Source: Rhizobiales bacterium 24-66-13
GTDB taxonomy: Bacteria; Pseudomonadota; Alphaproteobacteria; Rhizobiales; Xanthobacteraceae
NCBI GenBank assembly: GCA_002257205.1
Contig: NCHM01000005.1
Coordinates: forward strand, 1-47,363
DNA: 47,363 nucleotides
Direction: 5' to 3'
A model generated the notes under the pieces. It made no database searches. It worked only from the letters and a program-made list of their open reading frames with translations, and had not been told where the DNA came from. Shown one piece after another: positions 43,322-47,363 of the stretch. The position numbers were made by a program, and so were the translations under genes. Every line of letters begins with the position of its first letter. Position 1 is the stretch's first letter.

Positions 43322-44850
43322 CCGCGCCGCTCGACCATCTCCTGATCCTGCCGGTGATCCTGCCGGCCATGGCGGCGGCCTTCCTGGTGCTTTTGCTGCG
43401 CCATCATTTGCGCCGGCAGCGCATCGTCTCCGTCATTGTCACGGTGCTCCTGGTGGGCCTCGCCGCGCTTTTGTTCGCGCAGGCGAGCGACGGAAATGTC
43501 CGCGCCTACCGGCTGGGCGACTGGCCGGCGCCCTTTGGCATTACGCTGGTGCTGGACCGCCTGTCCGCCACCTTGCTGCTGCTCAGCTCCCTCCTCGCTT
43601 TGTGCGTGGTGGTCTATGCCGCCGGCGGCGTGGACGGGCGGGGGCGGCACTTCCATCCCCTGTTCCAGTTCCAGCTCATGGGCATCAACGGCGCCTTCCT
43701 CACCGGCGACGTGTTCAACCTGTTCGTGTTCTTCGAGGTGATGCTGATCGCCTCCTACGGGCTCATGCTGCACGGCGGGGGCGCGGGCCGGCTCAAGGCG
43801 GGGTTTCAATATGTGGCCATCAACCTGCTCGCCTCTGTGGTCTTCCTGGTCGGCGTAGGGCTGATCTATGCCGTCACCGGCACCCTCAACATGGCCGACC
43901 TTGCCGTGAAGGTGCCGCAGGTGGCGGCGGGCGACGCGGCGCTGCTGAAGGCGGGCGCGCTGCTGCTGTTCCTGGTGTTCGCCACCAAGGCGGCGTTGGT
44001 GCCGCTGCACTGGTGGCTTCCCGCCACCTATGCCGGCACCTCGGCGCCCGCCGCCGCTCTGTTCATGATCATGACCAAGGTCGGCGCCTACGCCATTATC
44101 CGCGTCTACGGCCTCGTCTTCGGGGCCGGCGCCGGGCCGCTGGCGCTGGCGGCGGCGCCGTTCGTCCTGCCGGCCGCCCTCGTGACGCTGGCGGTCGGCG
44201 CGATCGGCCTGGTGGGAAGCCGCACCTTGCGCGATCTTTCCGCCTTCGCGGTGATCGCCTCCATGGGCACGCTGCTGGTCGCCATCGGCCTGTTCGATGT
44301 GGCCGGGCTCTCGGCGGGGCTCTATTATCTGGTTCATTCGACCCTCGCCGGCGCCGCCCTCTTTTTGATTGCGGGATTAGTGCAGGAGCTTCGCGGCGTG
44401 GGGCGCGACCGGCTGGTGCCGGCGCCCGCCATGCCCGGCGAGACGCTGCTGGGCGGCCTGTTCTTCCTCGCGGCGATCGCGCTCGTGGGGCTGCCGCCGC
44501 TCTCCGGCTTCCTCGGAAAGGTGATGATCCTGGAGGCCGCGCGGGCGTCCGTCATCTGGCCCTGGATCTGGGCCCTCATCCTGGCCGCGAGCCTGGTGAT
44601 GACCTTCGGCTTCGCGCGCGCGGGCTCGGTGCTGTTCTGGGCCAGCGGCCCGGTTTCGGGCGAACGGACGCCGCTGCCGGTCGTGCCGCTGGTCGCGGTT
44701 GTCACCCTGCTGGCCCTCACCCTCGCATGGACGCTGGCGGCCGGTCCCGCGAGCGATGCGCTCGGGCTGACCGCGCAACAGGCGCTCGACCGCTCCGCTT
44801 ATATCGGCGCGGTGCTGGGGCCGGATGCGCGCCTTGCGGCAGGAGACTGA
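43318..44850 (+). CDS. mrpD: Mrp antiporter subunit MrpD
   Basis: 510 residues with about 14 helices, homologous to NuoM/N. Ion-path residues of the family are visible: the Glu in LFVFFEVMLIASYGLML, and the Lys residues in FATKAALVPLHWWLPATY and MIMTKVGAYAI. With MrpA it forms the antiport core that exchanges cytoplasmic Na+ (or K+) for external H+. It overlaps mrpC and lies one base from mrpE. No truncation is evident. Confidence 0.95.
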   Translation: MTAPLDHLLILPVILPAMAAAFLVLLLRHHLRRQRIVSVIVTVLLVGLAALLFAQASDGNVRAYRLGDWPAPFGITLVLDRLSATLLLLSSLLALCVVVYAAGGVDGRGRHFHPLFQFQLMGINGAFLTGDVFNLFVFFEVMLIASYGLMLHGGGAGRLKAGFQYVAINLLASVVFLVGVGLIYAVTGTLNMADLAVKVPQVAAGDAALLKAGALLLFLVFATKAALVPLHWWLPATYAGTSAPAAALFMIMTKVGAYAIIRVYGLVFGAGAGPLALAAAPFVLPAALVTLAVGAIGLVGSRTLRDLSAFAVIASMGTLLVAIGLFDVAGLSAGLYYLVHSTLAGAALFLIAGLVQELRGVGRDRLVPAPAMPGETLLGGLFFLAAIALVGLPPLSGFLGKVMILEAARASVIWPWIWALILAASLVMTFGFARAGSVLFWASGPVSGERTPLPVVPLVAVVTLLALTLAWTLAAGPASDALGLTAQQALDRSAYIGAVLGPDARLAAGD

Positions 44851-44851
44851 T

Positions 44852-45343
44852 ATGCGCGCGCGCCTCCTCCCTCATCCCCTGCTCACCCTGCTGATTGCTT
44901 TTGTTTTTGTGCTGCTCATGAACGAGGTGACGCCGGGCGTGGTGGTGCTCGGCCTGATCCTCGGCCTTGGCATCCCCCTGCTCACCGCGCCCTTCTGGCC
45001 CGGCCGGCCGCGGCTGAAGGCGCCACTGACCATCGCCGCATACGCGCTCCTGGTGACGTGGGACATCGTGGTCTCCAACATCGAGGTGGCCAAGCTGATC
45101 CTGTTCCGGCGGGGCGACAGCCTGCGCACGCGCTATGTCTGCGTGCCGCTTGAACTTCACACCCCCGAGGCCATCGCGCTGCTCGCCGGCACCATCACCA
45201 TGACACCGGGCACGGTGAGCGCGGACCTTTCCGCCGATGGCAAGGCGCTTCTGGTGCACTGCCTCGACACCGGGGACGCGGAGGCGACGGTCGCCGCCAT
45301 CAAGGCGCGCTACGAAAGCCGGCTGAAGAGGATCTTCGAATGA
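44852..45343 (+). CDS. mrpE: Mrp antiporter subunit MrpE
   Basis: 163 residues from the ATG at 44852 (aggag upstream). Two or three N-terminal helices (about 8-24, 30-48 and 60-80) precede a soluble domain with the MrpE hallmark TITMTPGTVSADLSADGKALLVHCLD. The VVSNIEVAKLILF segment also matches. MrpE is a complex subunit important for assembly. The stop overlaps mrpF. Confidence 0.94.
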   Translation: MRARLLPHPLLTLLIAFVFVLLMNEVTPGVVVLGLILGLGIPLLTAPFWPGRPRLKAPLTIAAYALLVTWDIVVSNIEVAKLILFRRGDSLRTRYVCVPLELHTPEAIALLAGTITMTPGTVSADLSADGKALLVHCLDTGDAEATVAAIKARYESRLKRIFE

Positions 45344-45609
45344 TCGCTGCCGCCGTCGCCATCGCGGGAGGCGCCATCTGCCTCGCCATCGCGCTCACGC
45401 TCTACCGCCTCGCGGTCGGGCCCGACGCCACCGATCGCGTGCTGGCGCTCGACACCTTGGTGATCGAGACCATCGCCCTCATCGTGCTGGGCGGCATCGC
45501 CTATGGCACGGCCATGTATTTTGAGGCGGCTTTGCTGTTCGCCATGGTGGGTTTCGTCACCACCGTTGCGTTCTGCAAATTCCTCCTGCGCGGCAATGTG
45601 ATCGAATAG
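45340..45609 (+). CDS. mrpF: Mrp antiporter subunit MrpF
   Basis: 89 residues with three helices. The conserved GPDATDRVLALDTLVIETIA segment places an Asp-Arg-Asp set at the start of helix 2, typical of MrpF. The start overlaps the mrpE stop by four bases. MrpF has been linked in homologues to Na+ and bile-salt handling as part of the Mrp complex. Confidence 0.93.
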   Translation: MIAAAVAIAGGAICLAIALTLYRLAVGPDATDRVLALDTLVIETIALIVLGGIAYGTAMYFEAALLFAMVGFVTTVAFCKFLLRGNVIE

Positions 45610-45618
45610 GAGCGGCCG

Positions 45619-45990
45619 ATGCATCCCTTTCTCGAGTCCCTGGTCGCCGCGCTGATCCTGATCGGCGCCTTCTTCCTGCTGGTGGGTGCGCTCGGGCTCG
45701 CCCGCCTGCCGGACATGATGCGGCGCCTGCACGGACCCACCAAGGCGACCACGCTCGGCATCGGCGCGCTGCTGATCGCCTCGATGGTCTATTTCGCGGC
45801 GGTTCGCGGCAGCTTCTCCATTCACGAACTGCTCATCACGCTGTTCCTCTTCCTGACCGCGCCGGTGAGCGCGCACATGCTGGCCAAGGCCCACATCCTG
45901 CGCGCGCAGGCAGAGCGCGACCGCCTTCCCGCCACCGGAACCGCGACAGGATGGGCGACACTCGACAGCGGACATCCAAAGGGGGAGTGA
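45619..45990 (+). CDS. mrpG: Mrp antiporter subunit MrpG
   Basis: 123 residues with three helices. LIGAFFLLVGALGLARLPDMMRRLHGPTKATTLG is the MrpG hallmark, followed by LFLFLTAPVSAHMLAKAHI. A polar tail of about 25 residues is longer than in many homologues. It lies nine bases after mrpF with aggag in the gap. It is the last gene of the operon and converges on the HxlR gene; a small ccgcc-gtca-ggcgg stem lies at 46014-46027. Confidence 0.93.
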   Translation: MHPFLESLVAALILIGAFFLLVGALGLARLPDMMRRLHGPTKATTLGIGALLIASMVYFAAVRGSFSIHELLITLFLFLTAPVSAHMLAKAHILRAQAERDRLPATGTATGWATLDSGHPKGE

Positions 45991-46019
45991 CGGGACGCCC
46001 GAGCAGCAGGAACCCGCCG

Positions 46020-46397
46020 TCAGGCGGCTGTCGCGGCCTCGCTCTCGGCTTCGGTCGGCCGGGTCAGATCGAGATTGGCATCGCCCCAGGCTTTCAGCGC
46101 CATGATCACCGGTTCCAGGCTGCGGCCGCGCGGCGAAAGGCAATATTCGACCTTTGGCGGCACGACGGCAAAGACCGTGCGCACGATCAACTGCTCCGCT
46201 TCCAGCTCGCGCAATTGGTTGGTGAGCATGCGCTGGGTCACGTTCGGCAGGCGCCTGCGCAATTCGTTGAACCGCAGCGTGCCTTCAAACAAATGATAGA
46301 GGATGACGCCCTTCCATTTGCCGTCGATCAGGCTGAGCGTTCCTTCGACGGCGCACCCGGGGCTGCAATCCAGGCTCTTGTGGCGCACCCGGGGCAT
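46020..46397 (-). CDS. HxlR-family transcriptional regulator
   Basis: 125 residues. A winged helix-turn-helix of the HxlR class: VEGTLSLIDGKWKGVILYHL, FNELRRRLPNVTQRMLTNQLRELE and the C-terminal LSPRGRSLEPVIMAL. The N-terminal Cys pair C11 and C15 (CSPGC) is where redox- or electrophile-sensing HxlR proteins such as YodB and HypR keep their sensing Cys. It is divergent from a zinc-type dehydrogenase/quinone reductase gene, the usual arrangement for a thiol-stress repressor and its target. An inverted repeat just upstream is a good operator candidate. Confidence 0.92.
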   Translation of the reverse strand: MPRVRHKSLDCSPGCAVEGTLSLIDGKWKGVILYHLFEGTLRFNELRRRLPNVTQRMLTNQLRELEAEQLIVRTVFAVVPPKVEYCLSPRGRSLEPVIMALKAWGDANLDLTRPTEAESEAATAA

Positions 46398-46403
46398 GTC
46401 ACG

Positions 46404-46419
46404 GTATCCTTTTTGATAC
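46404..46419. promoter_or_regulatory. Candidate HxlR operator
   Basis: The inverted repeat gtatc (46404-46408) - N6 - gatac (46415-46419) begins seven bases upstream of the hxlR start, in the 100-bp divergent spacer. Symmetry, size and position fit an autoregulatory HxlR dimer site that would also control the dehydrogenase gene. Confidence 0.6.
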
Positions 46420-46497
46420 TATGTGCGATTTATGTGCGTTCTTGCGTAAAGGGAGCGTACCCGGCATTTTCGCGCCAGTCCAGAACTGGAGATTTCC

Positions 46498-47363
46498 ATG
46501 CGTGCCGTCGGCTATCAGCATTCCCTTCCCATCGACGATGCCCTGGCCCTGAGCGATATCGATCTGCCCCGTCCGGTCGCCACGGGCCGGGACCTGCTGG
46601 TTGAGGTGCGCGCCGTATCGGTCAATCCTGTGGACACCAAGGTGCGCCGCCGCGCCGCCGCCGAGGCGGGGGAATGGAAGGTGCTCGGCTGGGATGCGGC
46701 GGGTGTCGTGGTCGAGGCCGGGCCGGACGCCACCTTCTTCAAGCCGGGCGACGCAGTTTTTTACGCCGGCGCGCTGGGCCGGCAGGGCACGAACGCCGAG
46801 TTCCACCTGGTGGATGAGCGGATCGTCGGCAAGAAACCCGCCACGCTCAATTGGGCGGAGGCGGCCGCTCTGCCCCTGACGGCTCTCACCGCCTGGGAGA
46901 CGCTGTTCGATCGCCTTCAGGTGGCGCAGCCGGTCGTGGGCGTTGCGCCCGTGCTTCTGATCATCGGCGGCGCGGGTGGGGTCGGCTCCATCGCCGTGCA
47001 ACTGGCCCGCAAGCTCACCGACCTGACCGTGATCGCCACCGCCTCGCGGGCGGAGACGCAGCAATGGGTGCGCGATCTCGGCGCGCATCATGTGGTGGAT
47101 CATTCCAAGCCGCTGGCGGAACAGGTCAAGGCGCTGGGCCTTGGGGAACCCGCGTTCGTCTTTTCCACCACCAACACCGACCAGCATCTGAGCGCGATCG
47201 CGGAGCTGATCGCCCCTCAGGGCCGTTTTGCCCTGATCGACGATCCTGCCACGCTGGACATCAACGGCTTCAAGCGCAAGAGCGTGTCGGTGCATTGGGA
47301 ACTCATGTTCACCCGCTCGATGTTCGAGACGGCGGACATGGAGGCGCAGCACGCCATCCTGAA
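46498..47363 (+). CDS. Zinc-type alcohol dehydrogenase/quinone reductase family protein, 3' partial
   Basis: 288 codons are visible before the window ends; the 3' end is missing. It is an MDR-superfamily protein of the 'zinc-binding alcohol dehydrogenase' subgroup (adh_fam_1-like): MRAVGYQHSLPIDDALALSD, RAVSVNPVDTKVR, VLGWDAAGVVVEAG, a cofactor motif in IIGGAGGVGSIAVQLAR, and FALIDDPATLDI. The catalytic-zinc Cys/His ligands of classical alcohol dehydrogenases are not seen, so it more likely reduces quinones or enals with NADPH. It is divergent from the HxlR gene and probably under its control. The ATG at 46498 follows a gga-gat purine stretch. Confidence 0.9.
   Translation, partial: MRAVGYQHSLPIDDALALSDIDLPRPVATGRDLLVEVRAVSVNPVDTKVRRRAAAEAGEWKVLGWDAAGVVVEAGPDATFFKPGDAVFYAGALGRQGTNAEFHLVDERIVGKKPATLNWAEAAALPLTALTAWETLFDRLQVAQPVVGVAPVLLIIGGAGGVGSIAVQLARKLTDLTVIATASRAETQQWVRDLGAHHVVDHSKPLAEQVKALGLGEPAFVFSTTNTDQHLSAIAELIAPQGRFALIDDPATLDINGFKRKSVSVHWELMFTRSMFETADMEAQHAIL

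Overview
This is a GC-rich, densely packed chromosomal window. It most resembles an alphaproteobacterium of the Hyphomicrobiales, perhaps Xanthobacteraceae-like. That placement is inferred from gene content: a PQQ operon, a PhaAB-type MrpA-MrpB fusion, an alternative complex III (ACIII) cluster and a CtaD-CtaE fusion oxidase. No rRNA, tRNA, CRISPR array, insertion sequence or prophage was seen.

Region 1 (1-7562, + strand) is a compact acyl-CoA operon. It holds a crotonase-fold protein (5' end outside the window), a split B12-dependent acyl-CoA mutase (separate large and small subunits), a family III CoA-transferase, a MeaB-type G-protein chaperone and a DctPQM TRAP transporter. The layout suggests import of a carboxylate, CoA activation and carbon-skeleton rearrangement. 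The mutase keeps the residues typical of methylmalonyl-CoA mutase at two discriminating positions, but several other active-site positions are replaced. Its substrate is therefore unknown, and this is the best candidate for undescribed biology here.

Region 2 (7563-15084) is PQQ-related. A pqqABCDE operon (+) is followed on the minus strand by a DUF4396 membrane protein, a CPA1-type Na+/H+ antiporter, an exported sorbosone dehydrogenase-like PQQ protein and a DUF2231 membrane protein.

Region 3 (15502-37941) is a respiratory island. After a YihY-family membrane protein comes a plus-strand A1-type cytochrome c oxidase cluster: CtaG, triheme cytochrome c, subunit II with cytochrome domain, fused subunits I+III, and a small membrane protein. 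Its subunit I has Gln in place of the K-channel Lys. On the minus strand, converging on it, is a 12-gene cluster, actABCDEF - unknown membrane protein - SCO - ctaC-ctaD-ctaE-COX4. It encodes alternative complex III plus an A2-type caa3 oxidase, with almost every junction overlapping. A PoxB-like TPP enzyme, a PPC/DUF296 protein and a membrane-anchored SDR lie between the two systems.

Region 4 (38267-45990) has a DUF2254 membrane protein, a spacer with a 15-bp tandem repeat, and a complete mrpAB-C-D-E-F-G antiporter operon. The right edge (46020-47363) is an HxlR-type regulator divergent from a zinc-type alcohol dehydrogenase/quinone reductase homologue that runs off the window. The gene set points to an aerobic, metabolically flexible organism with branched respiration, periplasmic PQQ-linked oxidation and strong Na+/H+ homeostasis.
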